From: Aeromonas australiensis
GTDB lineage: Bacteria; Pseudomonadota; Gammaproteobacteria; Enterobacterales; Aeromonadaceae
NCBI RefSeq assembly: GCF_000819725.1
Contig: NZ_CDDH01000045.1
Span: forward strand, 62,001 to 126,000
DNA: 64,000 bases
Direction: 5' to 3'
Under the pieces are notes generated by a model. The model was given only the letters and a program-made list of their open reading frames with translations. It was not told the DNA's origin and did no database searches. The translations under genes and the position numbers were made by a program. This document shows positions 30,068-39,280 of this stretch, one piece after another. Positions within the stretch are counted from its first letter, which is position 1. Each line of letters begins with the position of its first letter.

Positions 30068-30156
30068 GTGGTGGCCCCGCTATCTCAGGTACGGCTCATC
30101 CCTGGACCGGAAGCTTTGCGTCCCGACCTCGCGATCGGTTTGCCCTTTAGTCACTT
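30068..30156 (-). promoter_or_regulatory. c-di-GMP-I (GEMM-I) riboswitch in the chiA leader
   Basis: Minus strand shows AAAGGGCAAACC, a CCGATC GCGA GGTCGG hairpin with a GNRA loop, GGGACGCAAAGCTTCCGG, and GATAGCGGGGCCA, the complete GEMM-I landmark set. The aptamer ends about 105 nt before the ATG. It resembles the other chitinase leader in all conserved positions but differs in the paired regions, so the two have diverged while keeping structure. Called from consensus knowledge, not from a covariance search. Confidence 0.93.
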
Positions 30157-30184
30157 CATTCGCGATGAAAAAAATCGCATCCCG

Positions 30185-30190
30185 ACTATA
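30185..30190 (-). promoter_or_regulatory. -10 element for chiA
   Basis: TATAGT on the minus strand at a distance that would start the transcript near 30178, giving a leader of about 214 nt. The -35 at 17-base spacing (TGGCAG) is weak, suggesting an activator. Confidence 0.5.
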
Positions 30191-30388
30191 GAGTGAGGCA
30201 ATCCGGTCTGCCACTGTCGGCATTCACCGACAGTAGCAAGCCAATGCAGTAACTGGCGGCCATTACGCAGCAAGATGAAGAGAATTTCGCCAATAAACAC
30301 CTGTTTTCGGCATTTATCCATGAGCAGGTACCACGGGATCATTGTGCGGTTTTGTGAACCACTTCACGGCTTGCCGCCCCGGATGCGG
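30191..30388. other. upstream region of chiA / end of the CrbS-like gene
   Basis: About 200 bases. A short GTGAA CCAC TTCAC hairpin at about 30354-30367 may end the CrbS-like transcript; it has only AAAAC after it on the minus strand. Nothing else is supported. Confidence 0.35.
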
Positions 30389-33300
30389 CTAGCGCAGCAG
30401 CAGGCTGTTCATCAGGGCCCGCAGTTTGAGCGGTTTGACCGGTTTGCTGATGTAGCCATAACCCTGTTCACGGATCTGCGTCTGCAACTCACTCTTGCGA
30501 TCGGCGCTGATGATGATGCCTTTCATCTCGGCACCACACACCAGCTGCAGTGACGCCAGCGCCGCCAACCCGGTTTTACCATCATCAAGGTGATAATCGG
30601 AGAGCACCAACCTTGGCACAAAACCTTCTGCCACCAGCCCCTGCGCTTCGACCAGATCAACGGCACCGCGCACCTCGCAGCCCCAGCGACCGAGCAACAG
30701 CTGCATTGCGGCCAATATATCTTGCTCATTGTCGATACAAAGCACCTTGACCCCTTCCAGTTGGCTGTCACGTACCACTGGCGCCACCTGCTGAAGAGCG
30801 GCAACCGGTTGAGTCGCCAGATTGAGAGTCACCGCAAAGACCGACCCCTTGCCTGGCCAGCTCTGCAACGTGAGCTGATGACCCAATACCAGCGAGATGC
30901 CGCGGGCGATGGCAAGGCCCAGCCCCAACCCCTGCTCGCGCGCGGTGCGCGAGTGGTCCAGGCGAGAGAACTCATCGAAGATGGTCTCCTGCTTGTCGGT
31001 CGGAATACCGGGGCCGTTGTCCCACACCTCGATGCGGATCTTGTTGCCCGACCTGCGGCAACCAAGCAGCACCCGACCACCGGGGTTGTAGCGAAACGCA
31101 TTGGTAAGAAAGTTCTGCAGCACCCTGCGCAGCAACCGCACATCGCTGTGCACCGCCAGCCGGCTCTCGACCACCGAGAAGTGGATCCCTCCCGCCTGTG
31201 CCAGCACACCAAACTCGGCCTTGAGGTTGTCGAACAGTTCATGCAGAGCAAAGTCGAGTTTTTTGGCCTTGAACTTGCCCGCCTCCAGCCGGGAGATATC
31301 GAGCAGATCGCTGATCAGATCCTCGGTCGCCCCCAGCGCATCGTCGATATGACGGGCGATGCGGGCAGGCTCCTCCTCTGCTGGCAGCATCTCCAGCAGG
31401 GAGGAGGTAAACAGCTTGGCGGCATTGAGGGGCTGGGTCAGGTCGTGACTGACCGCCGCCAGGAAGCGGCTCTTGGAGTGATTGGCCCGCTCCACCTGCT
31501 GATTGACCAGCAAGAGCTGGCGGTTGAGCTCGGAGAGCTCGCGGGTGCGCTCGGCAACCCGCGCTTCCAGATGTTCGTTCGCTTCGCGCAGCACCCGTTC
31601 GGCATCGCGAAACGGGGTGATGTCGGTAAAGGTCATAACAAAGCCACCGGCGGGCATGGGGTTGCCCTGCATCTCGATCACCCGCCCATCCGGGCGCTCC
31701 CGCGCCGAGATATGGGCACTGCCCCGTTTCATAAAAGCAACCCGCCGTGCAACGTGATCCTCGATATCACCGGGACCGCAAAGCCCCTGCTCGGCGTTGT
31801 AGCGGATGATCTCCTCAATGGAGCGGCCGGCCTGAATAAGCCCGCGGGGGTAGTTGAACAACTCGATGTAACGCCGGTTCCAGGCCACCAGCTTGAGCTC
31901 CCGGTCCACCACCGAGATCCCCTGCCCGATATGCTCGATCGCCCCCTGCAGCAGGCCGCGGTTGAAGCGAAATACGTCGGAGGCCTCATCCACTATGGTG
32001 GCGATCTCCTCGAGCTGCATATTGCGCCCCTGCAAGGCAGAGGCGAGCACCAGTCGTGCAGATGAGGTACCAAACACCCCAGCCAGCAGCCGTTCGGTGT
32101 GGGCAATCAACTCGGCCGAGGCCTGCATCTGGGGAGCCAAGGTGCCGCCATGCTCGCCAGCAAAACGCCCAAAAGCACGCTTGACCCGGCTTGAGCCGAC
32201 AAAGCGGGCTGCCAGCATCTCCAGCTCCTTGACCGACACCCGCGCCTGATAGAGCGCCGTGGTATCACGGCTCTGTTTGCCGACAAAGCTGGCCGCCTGT
32301 AATCGCTCGCTGACTGCCGCCTGGGACAGCAGCGACCCCACCACATAACCGAACAAGTTGAAGAGCAGGCTGAGAAATATGCACCAGGCACCCAGGCTGA
32401 GTTCGCGAAAGGCGGGCCAGTCGGGCGGTGCCAGCAGTGACGCCAGCGGTGAACCGGCCAGCAGGCCACTCTCCACCATCAGGGTGACCAGCCACAGGCT
32501 CACCCCCAGCGCCAACCCGAGATAGACCCCCTTGCGGTTACCATGACGCCAATAGAGGCCGAGCAGTAGAGCCGGCGAAAACTGGGCGATAGCTCCAAAT
32601 GAGAGATAGCCGATGCGCGACAAGCTGGCGAGATCGCCAAGCCACAGATACAAGCCCCAGGCAGCCAATAAAATCAATACGATGGCGCTGCGACGCACCT
32701 GCAACAGCAGCCGAACCAGCCGCTCGTCCCGCCCCTGGCGCCAGAAACGGCGCAATAGCACCGGCAGCACCAGATCGTTGCTTACCATGATGGCCAGCGC
32801 GATGGTCGAGACAATCACCATGCCGGTCGCCGCCGAGGTGCCGCCAAGGAAGGCCAGCATCGCCATGCCATCAAACCCCAGGGCCATCGGCAGACTGATC
32901 ACATAAGTATCCGAGGGAACCTCAGCCCCGACCCAGAGTTTGCCCGCCAGCGCCAACGGCCAGATAAAGAGCCCCATCACGAACAGGTAGAGCGGGAAGA
33001 TCCAGCGTGCCCAGTGGAGATCCTGCCCCTGATTGTTCTCCACCACAGTCACGTGAAACTGGCGCGGCAGGCAGATAACCGCGCACATCGCCAACACCGT
33101 ATAGATGGCCAGCTCCAGCAGATTGCCAGGTGTGATGGAGACCACGGCCGCAAAGAAGTCGCGGGTTACCGGCTCACCCGCGACGGCGGGACTGTTGAGG
33201 ATCAGCCACAGGGCAAAGCCTCCCACTGCGATAAAGGCCAGCAGTTTCACCACCGATTCAAAAGCAATCGCCACCACCATCCCCCTGTGGTGCTCGGTGG

Positions 33301-33844
33301 CATCGAGATGGCGGGTGCCGAACAAGATGCTGAACAGCGCGAGCAGCAGGGTCACCCCGAGGGCCAGCTCCGCCGTATTGCTGGTCAGGCTGGCACCGGC
33401 ACTACTGACCATCAGCAGGTCCAGTCCGGTGACAATCGCTTTAAGCTGCAACACCAGATAGGGGAGGATCCCCATGATGGCGATGAGGGCGATCACCATG
33501 GCGAGGCGCTGGGATTTACCGTAACGGGCGGCGATAAAGTCGGCGATGGAGGTGATGTGTTCCCGCTTGGCCACCAGAATAAGGCGGGCCAGCAGCCGCC
33601 AGCCAAACAGAAAGACCAGCATGGGGCCAAGGTAGATGGGGACCGGCGACCAGGGGGATTCGCTCGCCTGCCCCACGGTGCCGAAGAAGGTCCAGGAGGT
33701 GCAGTAGACCGCCAGCGACAGGCTGTAGAGCAGCGGCTGCCCCTTGAGACGGGGACGCTTCTGCTTGTCAGCCACAAAGGCAATCAGAAACAGCAGGCCC
33801 AGATACGCGAGCGACAAACCGATCAGCAACCATCCCTGGTGCAT
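30389..33844 (-). CDS. hybrid histidine kinase with sodium:solute symporter domain (CrbS-like)
   Basis: 1151 residues from ATG 33844 (AAGGGG upstream). The first about 500 residues form a solute:sodium symporter-like domain with some 13 helices (YCTSWTFFGTVGQ, VENNQGQDLHWARWIFP). Next come a helical linker (STAC-like), a PAS domain (HIGQGISVVDRELKLVAWNRRYIELF), a coiled coil, and a kinase with SHDLTQPLNAAKLF (phospho-His), NFLTNAFRYN, DNGPGIP and GLGLAIA. A receiver domain (LSDYHLDDGKTG, phospho-Asp) is C-terminal. This matches CrbS, which controls acetate scavenging in Vibrio, and more distantly CbrA. No partner regulator gene is adjacent. Confidence 0.85.
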   Translation of the reverse strand: MHQGWLLIGLSLAYLGLLFLIAFVADKQKRPRLKGQPLLYSLSLAVYCTSWTFFGTVGQASESPWSPVPIYLGPMLVFLFGWRLLARLILVAKREHITSIADFIAARYGKSQRLAMVIALIAIMGILPYLVLQLKAIVTGLDLLMVSSAGASLTSNTAELALGVTLLLALFSILFGTRHLDATEHHRGMVVAIAFESVVKLLAFIAVGGFALWLILNSPAVAGEPVTRDFFAAVVSITPGNLLELAIYTVLAMCAVICLPRQFHVTVVENNQGQDLHWARWIFPLYLFVMGLFIWPLALAGKLWVGAEVPSDTYVISLPMALGFDGMAMLAFLGGTSAATGMVIVSTIALAIMVSNDLVLPVLLRRFWRQGRDERLVRLLLQVRRSAIVLILLAAWGLYLWLGDLASLSRIGYLSFGAIAQFSPALLLGLYWRHGNRKGVYLGLALGVSLWLVTLMVESGLLAGSPLASLLAPPDWPAFRELSLGAWCIFLSLLFNLFGYVVGSLLSQAAVSERLQAASFVGKQSRDTTALYQARVSVKELEMLAARFVGSSRVKRAFGRFAGEHGGTLAPQMQASAELIAHTERLLAGVFGTSSARLVLASALQGRNMQLEEIATIVDEASDVFRFNRGLLQGAIEHIGQGISVVDRELKLVAWNRRYIELFNYPRGLIQAGRSIEEIIRYNAEQGLCGPGDIEDHVARRVAFMKRGSAHISARERPDGRVIEMQGNPMPAGGFVMTFTDITPFRDAERVLREANEHLEARVAERTRELSELNRQLLLVNQQVERANHSKSRFLAAVSHDLTQPLNAAKLFTSSLLEMLPAEEEPARIARHIDDALGATEDLISDLLDISRLEAGKFKAKKLDFALHELFDNLKAEFGVLAQAGGIHFSVVESRLAVHSDVRLLRRVLQNFLTNAFRYNPGGRVLLGCRRSGNKIRIEVWDNGPGIPTDKQETIFDEFSRLDHSRTAREQGLGLGLAIARGISLVLGHQLTLQSWPGKGSVFAVTLNLATQPVAALQQVAPVVRDSQLEGVKVLCIDNEQDILAAMQLLLGRWGCEVRGAVDLVEAQGLVAEGFVPRLVLSDYHLDDGKTGLAALASLQLVCGAEMKGIIISADRKSELQTQIREQGYGYISKPVKPLKLRALMNSLLLR

Positions 33845-33966
33845 CTGCAACCCCTTGTCCGTGTTGATAATTTGTAGGAAAGTTTGGCCAGTCTAGAGAG
33901 GCTGGCAGCAAAAGTCATGTAGCAAGAGGAGCACTCCTTGCCCCGCTTGCACCGTTTAACCCCTTC

Positions 33967-35103
33967 TCACGTCCCGACAGTCGTCTGCCGCAGCCGCAGG
34001 AAGAACACCGGCAACACCACCAATGCCATCAGGAAGAAGATGCCACCACCGAGGGGCTCGAACAGCACGCCGCAGACAGCCATCAGGGCCGCCACCGTCA
34101 TGCCGAGGCCAAGGGCCGCATAGAGCGCCTGGGTCGGGATCAACTGCTCGGCCGGTAGCTGACGGGTCATAAAACGCACCGCCCCCAGATGGCTGACCCC
34201 GAACGTGACCGCGTGCAGCAGTTGCCCCACCACCAGTATCCACAACTCGGTCGAGGCCCCGAGCAATACCCAGCGCACCACACAACCGATGGCACCGGCG
34301 ATAAAGAGGCTCTGGGCAGCAAAGCGTTGCAGGAAGCGTTTGTCGGCGGCGAACATACAGATCTCCGCCACCACCCCGAGCGCCCAGAGATAGCCGATGA
34401 TGGTGCCGCTATACCCTTGCGCCTTCCAGTAGATGGCGCTGAAACCGTAATAGGCGGCATGGCTCCCCTGCAGTAGCGCGGTCAGCAACAAGAAACGGCG
34501 CACCAATGGGCTGCGCAGGGTTGCCAGTAAAGAGGCCTTGGCGCGCTCCCCCTGCACATCCTGTGGCGTGGGATTAAGTGGCAAGCAGCTGAGCAGTAGC
34601 ATAAGCACCAGCCCCGCCACCATGGTGTGCAAAATCCACTCACTACCGAAATTGCCCACCAGCGCCCCCACCAGGGTCGAGGCGACGATAAAGGCAAACG
34701 AACCGCACAGCCGCACCTTGCCGTAATCGAGGTGAGCCTGTACCACCATGCGGGTCGCCAGCGCCTCACCCACCGGCATCAGGGTCGGATAGATAAAGTT
34801 CGCCAGCAGGGTCAAGCCCACCAGCCACCAGAGGTTATGACTGAGATAGAAGCCGAGAAAGGCCAGCAGACTAAGCAGGGAGAGCAATCGGGTAACCGGC
34901 AACAGATGGCCCGCTCCCTTGATCTGCCCCATCACCATCAGGTTGCCGGCAAAGCGGATCGCCATCCCCGCCCCCAGCAGCAGACCTATCATCTCGGCGC
35001 TGACGCCCACCCCCTCCAGCCAGAGCGACCAGAACGGCAAATAAGCACCGTAGACAAAATAGAAGGCGCCGAAAAAGAGCGCTAACCAGGAGAACGCGGG
35101 CAT
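33967..35103 (-). CDS. MFS transporter, HcaT-like
   Basis: 378 residues from the ATG at 35103 (AGAGGAT upstream), about 12 hydrophobic segments. The N terminus FFGAFYFVYGAYLPFWSLWL, the loop KVRLCGSFAFIVAS and the second-half AAYYGFSAIYWKAQGYS are features of the MFS_1-like group that includes the 3-phenylpropionate transporter HcaT and nucleoside permeases. No aromatic degradation genes are near, so the substrate is open. Single gene on the minus strand; the upstream 60-codon extension of the frame is not used. Confidence 0.85.
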   Translation of the reverse strand: MPAFSWLALFFGAFYFVYGAYLPFWSLWLEGVGVSAEMIGLLLGAGMAIRFAGNLMVMGQIKGAGHLLPVTRLLSLLSLLAFLGFYLSHNLWWLVGLTLLANFIYPTLMPVGEALATRMVVQAHLDYGKVRLCGSFAFIVASTLVGALVGNFGSEWILHTMVAGLVLMLLLSCLPLNPTPQDVQGERAKASLLATLRSPLVRRFLLLTALLQGSHAAYYGFSAIYWKAQGYSGTIIGYLWALGVVAEICMFAADKRFLQRFAAQSLFIAGAIGCVVRWVLLGASTELWILVVGQLLHAVTFGVSHLGAVRFMTRQLPAEQLIPTQALYAALGLGMTVAALMAVCGVLFEPLGGGIFFLMALVVLPVFFLRLRQTTVGT

Positions 35104-35184
35104 AGATCCTCTGCAACCGGATGATGGGAGCAGAATGATAACCCATCCGCCCCCACAGATCCCGGTGGAAACCCCGCCAAGAAA

Positions 35185-35300
35185 ACGAAAAAACTTCAAT
35201 AAAATTGAACTATTACCGAAGAGGTGGGGTCTATCGGGTAACACCTCCTCCTGGTTAGTGTTGCAATCCTTCCACCCGCCCATGGCGGGTTTCTTTTTTA
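35185..35300 (+). ncRNA. candidate plus-strand small RNA ending in an orphan intrinsic terminator
   Basis: ACCCGCC CAT GGCGGGT followed by TTCTTTTTT (35274-35300) is a well-formed plus-strand terminator, yet no plus-strand gene precedes it; both neighbours are on the minus strand. Upstream, GAGGTG (35221-35226) pairs with CACCTC (35242-35247). The 5' end is not defined. I propose a small RNA on structure alone. Confidence 0.4.
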
Positions 35301-35343
35301 GGCAAACATCCGCCCTGCGCCATTGTCACCATATAGCGGCCGC

Positions 35344-35365
35344 AAAAAAGGGGCCGAAGCCCCTT
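35344..35365 (-). terminator. terminator of the haem receptor gene
   Basis: AGGGGC TTCG GCCCCT on the minus strand followed by TTTTTGC, 30 bases after the stop. Confidence 0.88.
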
Positions 35366-35392
35366 AGTTTATCTGCGTCTATTGCTTGCTTT

Positions 35393-37498
35393 TTAGAATA
35401 CGTATTTGACCCGTGCACTCAGGTTGCGGCCCGGCTCTGTCATCATGCTGTTATCCGAGCTGGCATCACGGCCGGCAATACGCTCGTAGCTGGTGTACTC
35501 CTTGTCAAACAGGTTGAAGACCCCGACGTTAAGCTGCAGATCGGTCATCGGATTGAACTGGGCGTACATATCCACCACACCCCAACCGGCACTCTTCACA
35601 TACTCATTGCCTTTGCTGTCTTTACGGACTTTGTCCATATCGTCGGCAAAGCGCAGCGCGGTGTTGAAGTTCCAGCTGGCCTGTTCCAGACGCACACCGA
35701 CCGAACCGTTGAACGGGCTCAGGCTGTTGAGGTAGTTACCATCCCCATCCTTGCCTTCGATGTAGGCGAGGTTACCCCAGACATTGACGATATCGTTGAG
35801 CCAGTAATCAGCCTTGGCTTCGACACCCTTGGTGGTCGCCTTGCTGAGATTCTGGTACTGGTAGACGGCGGTACGCCCCTCTTTACCCACCTCAACCAGC
35901 TCGATGAAGTCGTCGAACTTGTTGTAGAAGCTGGCAACTTCATAGCTGAAGCCGTTATGGCTGCCACGTACACCCACATCAATACCGTCACTGCTCTCCG
36001 GATTGAGGTTCGGGTTGGGCTCTATGCGATAGCCGTAAGCCTGGTGGTTCAGGGTGGAGAAGGCGCTGTCATACATGGGGGCCTTGAAACCGTGGCTGTA
36101 TTGGGCGAACAGGTTAGCCGCCTCGTGGGCCTTGAACACCAGACCCAGCTTGGGTGACAACTCCCCTTCGGAGAACTTGTGCAGCTTGTCGCCTGTGTAG
36201 GCGGGATCGTTGTCCGGGGTCATCCGGTAGTAGTCATAACGGGCACCCGGGGTCAGCACCCAGCGCTCGCCAAACTTGATCTCGTCAAAGGCCCACAGGG
36301 CGCCACGCTCGCTGGTGGTAGCCGGGAAACTCAGCTCGTTGTAACCGACAAAATCACCGGGTGTTGTCGGCCCCTTGTAACGGGTACGTTCGTTGTCGGT
36401 GTGCTCGTACTCAGCCCCCCAGGCCAGACGGTGGTTGGCCGCCGCCTTGTGGAACTGCAGCTGGGCGCCGATGTTCTTTTGATCGAACACATTGTGATCC
36501 AGCGAGTTTTTGGTCACATAGGGGTTGCTGGGGCTGACCGGATATTTGGAAGATGCGTATTGATCCAGCGTCTGCTTGGTGCGGGCGAAATAGACCTTGC
36601 TATCCATCCGATCGGCCCAGCCTTGATTGAGCGCGATGCCGTGATCCAGCACCAGCGAGAGGTTGTCAGTCTGCTTGTCGGTGATGGGTTGCTCGAAGAC
36701 CTGCGCCATCCGGCTACCCACCTTGTTGAGCTTGACCGCATCCGGATCCTCGCCATCGGTCAGGTAGTCAACAGTCAGTTTGAGGAACTGCTCATCAGAG
36801 AGATTCCACTTGCTCTTGAGCAGCAGGGCATGGGTACCGATATCGAAGTCGTTCTTGGTGGAGGCGAAATTCTGAGTCACGCCGCCATCGCGCCAGGTGT
36901 AGCGCAGCAGGTTCTCCACTTCGCCAGTGCGCAGTGCACCGGTAAAGCCCGCCATCTTCTGGTGACTGCTGGAGGCATAACCGCTGGTCACGTCCAGATA
37001 ACTATCCTTGCCCTTGAGGAAGTCACTGGCATCCTTGGTGGTGATGGCAATCACGCCACCCAACGCATCGGAGCCGTAGGCGGCAGACGCCGGCCCCTTG
37101 GCCACTTCCACCTGCTTGATCATGTCGGTGTCAAAGTAGCTCTGGCCGATGCCACCCTTGCTATAGGCATCGTTCTGGCGCACGCCGTCACGCACCACCT
37201 TGACCCGGTTCTCACCCATACCGCGGATAACGAAGGTCTGGGCATCCCCTTCCCCCCCCAGGGCCTTGACACCCGGCTCGTAACGGAACAGATCGGCAAC
37301 ATTGGTGACGACCTGCTCTTCAATCTGCTTGGCGGTGATCACCGAGATAGGGCCGGAGACATCTTCCAGCTTTTGCTCCATCCGTGAGCCGCTGACGACC
37401 ACGACTTCATCCGCCTTCTGAGGGGCAGCAAAGACCTGGGAGGAGAGACCGGCCGCCACTGCGAGGGCAACCAGAGAGAGTGCGTTATGATGGGTCAC
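35393..37498 (-). CDS. TonB-dependent outer-membrane haem receptor
   Basis: 701 residues. Signal peptide ends SQVFA before APQKA; a TonB box (DEVVVVSG) follows, then the plug domain (ISVITAKQIEEQ, DLFRYEPGVKALGG, KGPASAAYGSDALGG) and a beta-barrel ending in the terminal aromatic F of KYVF. Haem-receptor marks are FKAP (FRAP-like) and NPNL in GFKAPMYDSAF ... EPNPNLNPES, with a His between them (TLNHQAYGY). Imports haem using TonB energy. Divergent from chaN over a 193-bp region with a Fur-box match. Closest by feel to HutA/HmuR-type receptors. Confidence 0.92.
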   Translation of the reverse strand: MTHHNALSLVALAVAAGLSSQVFAAPQKADEVVVVSGSRMEQKLEDVSGPISVITAKQIEEQVVTNVADLFRYEPGVKALGGEGDAQTFVIRGMGENRVKVVRDGVRQNDAYSKGGIGQSYFDTDMIKQVEVAKGPASAAYGSDALGGVIAITTKDASDFLKGKDSYLDVTSGYASSSHQKMAGFTGALRTGEVENLLRYTWRDGGVTQNFASTKNDFDIGTHALLLKSKWNLSDEQFLKLTVDYLTDGEDPDAVKLNKVGSRMAQVFEQPITDKQTDNLSLVLDHGIALNQGWADRMDSKVYFARTKQTLDQYASSKYPVSPSNPYVTKNSLDHNVFDQKNIGAQLQFHKAAANHRLAWGAEYEHTDNERTRYKGPTTPGDFVGYNELSFPATTSERGALWAFDEIKFGERWVLTPGARYDYYRMTPDNDPAYTGDKLHKFSEGELSPKLGLVFKAHEAANLFAQYSHGFKAPMYDSAFSTLNHQAYGYRIEPNPNLNPESSDGIDVGVRGSHNGFSYEVASFYNKFDDFIELVEVGKEGRTAVYQYQNLSKATTKGVEAKADYWLNDIVNVWGNLAYIEGKDGDGNYLNSLSPFNGSVGVRLEQASWNFNTALRFADDMDKVRKDSKGNEYVKSAGWGVVDMYAQFNPMTDLQLNVGVFNLFDKEYTSYERIAGRDASSDNSMMTEPGRNLSARVKYVF

Positions 37499-37571
37499 AG
37501 CGAATCCTTATTGAGAACTGTTATCAAACAGCCCGCATATTACCCAGCTCTCGACAAAGATCAACAATAAA

Positions 37572-37590
37572 CGAAATCATTCTCATTTTG
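37572..37590. promoter_or_regulatory. Fur-box match between haem receptor and chaN
   Basis: Minus-strand CAAAATGAGAATGATTTCG matches 12 of 19 positions of GATAATGATAATCATTATC, including the AATGA-AATGATT core. It lies in the divergent promoter region, consistent with iron repression of both genes. Confidence 0.75.
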
Positions 37591-37691
37591 TTTTGAACCA
37601 AATTGCTTTTACACTGTCGCCAAACATTGCCCCTATTCTGTGTTAGCCCCCGAGATGCATCAGCATCCGGACATATCAGCCGTGAGATCCC

Positions 37692-38663
37692 ATGATGAGA
37701 CGACTCCCCCTACTCGCCCTGCCGCTGCTGCTGGCAGCCTGTGCCACCCCTACCCAACCGAGCGTGTCATCACAGCTGAAAACGCTCTATGACTACCGCT
37801 TGAGCGATACAGCAACAACTGACTTGACGCTGGAGCAGGCAATCGCGCGCATTGCCGATGCCGATATCATTCTGGTGGGTGAGCTGCACAGCCATCCCGC
37901 CGTGCATCTGCTGCAATCGCAGTTGCTGAGCGGGCTCTACACTGCCGGCCAGCAACACGGGCGGCCATTGGCCCTCTCCATGGAGCAGTTCAGCCGCGCC
38001 GATCAGCAGACGCTGGATGCCTATCTGGCGAACCGGATTGGTGAAGCGGCCTTGATCCGCGCAGGCAACGCCTGGCCCAACTATCCAAGCGACTACCGCC
38101 CGCTGGTGGAGTTTGCCAAGGCGCACCAGATGCCAGTGATCGCCGCCAACGCCCCCAAACCGCTGGTGAGCTGTGTCGGTCAGGAAGGGGCTGAGTGGCT
38201 CGACAAACTGCCAGCCGCACGTCGCAGTCAGCTGGCCCGCCAACTGACCCTGGGGGATGACCCCTATCGCCAGAAATTTATGGCCTCCATGCACCACGGC
38301 GATGCCGACAGCAACACTCGCCGCTTTGCGGCCCAGACCAGCTGGGATGACACCATGGCCGAGAGCATGGTGGATTATCTCGCCAAGCACCCGGGCCAGC
38401 AGATCATGCATATCGCCGGCAATTTCCACGTCGAGGGGGGGCTTGGGCTCGCCAGTCGCATCGCCAGCCGCAATCCGGCACTCAAGGTGGCGCTGGTCGT
38501 CCCCCGCACAGATGAGACCTCTGTTGCAGATCCCGCAGCCGATGTGCAGGTAACCATCATGCCGCTGCCTAAGCGCTGGCAAAACAGTGCCGAGATGAAG
38601 CAAGATATGGGCGCGCTGCATCAATCCCGCAGCCGTGACTGCAGCCAGTGGCTGCAACCCTAA
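37692..38663 (+). CDS. ChaN family haem-binding lipoprotein
   Basis: 323 residues starting MMRRLPLLALPLLLAAC, a lipoprotein signal with Cys17. The body contains VGELHSHPAVHLLQ, SMEQFSRADQ, NAPKPLVS and MHIAGNFHVEGGLGL, the ChaN (DUF399) pattern. In Campylobacter, ChaN is an iron-regulated lipoprotein that binds two haems; its position divergent from a haem receptor and upstream of hut genes supports a haem-related role here. A Fur-box match lies in its promoter region. Outer-membrane anchoring is inferred. Confidence 0.9.
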   Translation: MMRRLPLLALPLLLAACATPTQPSVSSQLKTLYDYRLSDTATTDLTLEQAIARIADADIILVGELHSHPAVHLLQSQLLSGLYTAGQQHGRPLALSMEQFSRADQQTLDAYLANRIGEAALIRAGNAWPNYPSDYRPLVEFAKAHQMPVIAANAPKPLVSCVGQEGAEWLDKLPAARRSQLARQLTLGDDPYRQKFMASMHHGDADSNTRRFAAQTSWDDTMAESMVDYLAKHPGQQIMHIAGNFHVEGGLGLASRIASRNPALKVALVVPRTDETSVADPAADVQVTIMPLPKRWQNSAEMKQDMGALHQSRSRDCSQWLQP

Positions 38664-38688
38664 TCATCAAGGAAACGGCGGGTACAAT

Positions 38689-39243
38689 ATGGATGTGTTA
38701 CTGATCATCGATGTGCAGCAAGGGGTCATGAAGGAGACCCATCATCAGCAACAGCAAGTGCTGGCCAATATCAACCGGGCTGCGGCCCATGTCAGGCAAC
38801 AACAGGGGCGAGTCATCTATATCCAGCATGATGATCTGGCGGGTGGCGAACTGGAACCCGGCACCCCGGGTTGGCAGTTGCACAGTGCGCTGCAGCCAGC
38901 CAAGAGCGATAGCCGGGTGCGCAAGACAGCCTGTGACAGCTTCCTCGACACCGAGCTCTCGTTTCTGCTGGCAGAACAGCCGGTCGACAGGCTTATCCTC
39001 TGCGGCAGCAACACCGATTTCTGCGTCGATACCACGGTGCGCAGCGCAGCCTCTCATGGCTTCGAGGTGTTCGTATTGAGCGATGCTCACTCCACCGCCA
39101 ATCGCCCTCACCTTGGCGCCCCCCAGATCATCGAGCATCACAACTGGATATGGCGCAATCTCGACCTGCCGGAGGGGCGCAGTGTGACCCTGCTCACCAC
39201 CGACGAGCTGCTGGCAGTAACACCCGCCCTGCAGCCGTGCTAA
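38689..39243 (+). CDS. isochorismatase-family cysteine hydrolase
   Basis: 184 residues from the ATG at 38689, 25 bases after chaN. The catalytic triad is visible: Asp in LLIIDVQQGV, Lys in RKTACDSF, and nucleophilic Cys in GSNTDFCVDTTVRSA. This arrangement defines nicotinamidase/isochorismatase-like hydrolases. The siderophore isochorismatase ArCP domain is absent, and no enterobactin-type genes are near, so substrate is unknown. Likely co-transcribed with chaN and the following lipoprotein gene. Confidence 0.88.
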   Translation: MDVLLIIDVQQGVMKETHHQQQQVLANINRAAAHVRQQQGRVIYIQHDDLAGGELEPGTPGWQLHSALQPAKSDSRVRKTACDSFLDTELSFLLAEQPVDRLILCGSNTDFCVDTTVRSAASHGFEVFVLSDAHSTANRPHLGAPQIIEHHNWIWRNLDLPEGRSVTLLTTDELLAVTPALQPC

Positions 39244-39280
39244 TCTGCCAGCCTCGCCTCGTTTCTCACTGGAGTCTGTC

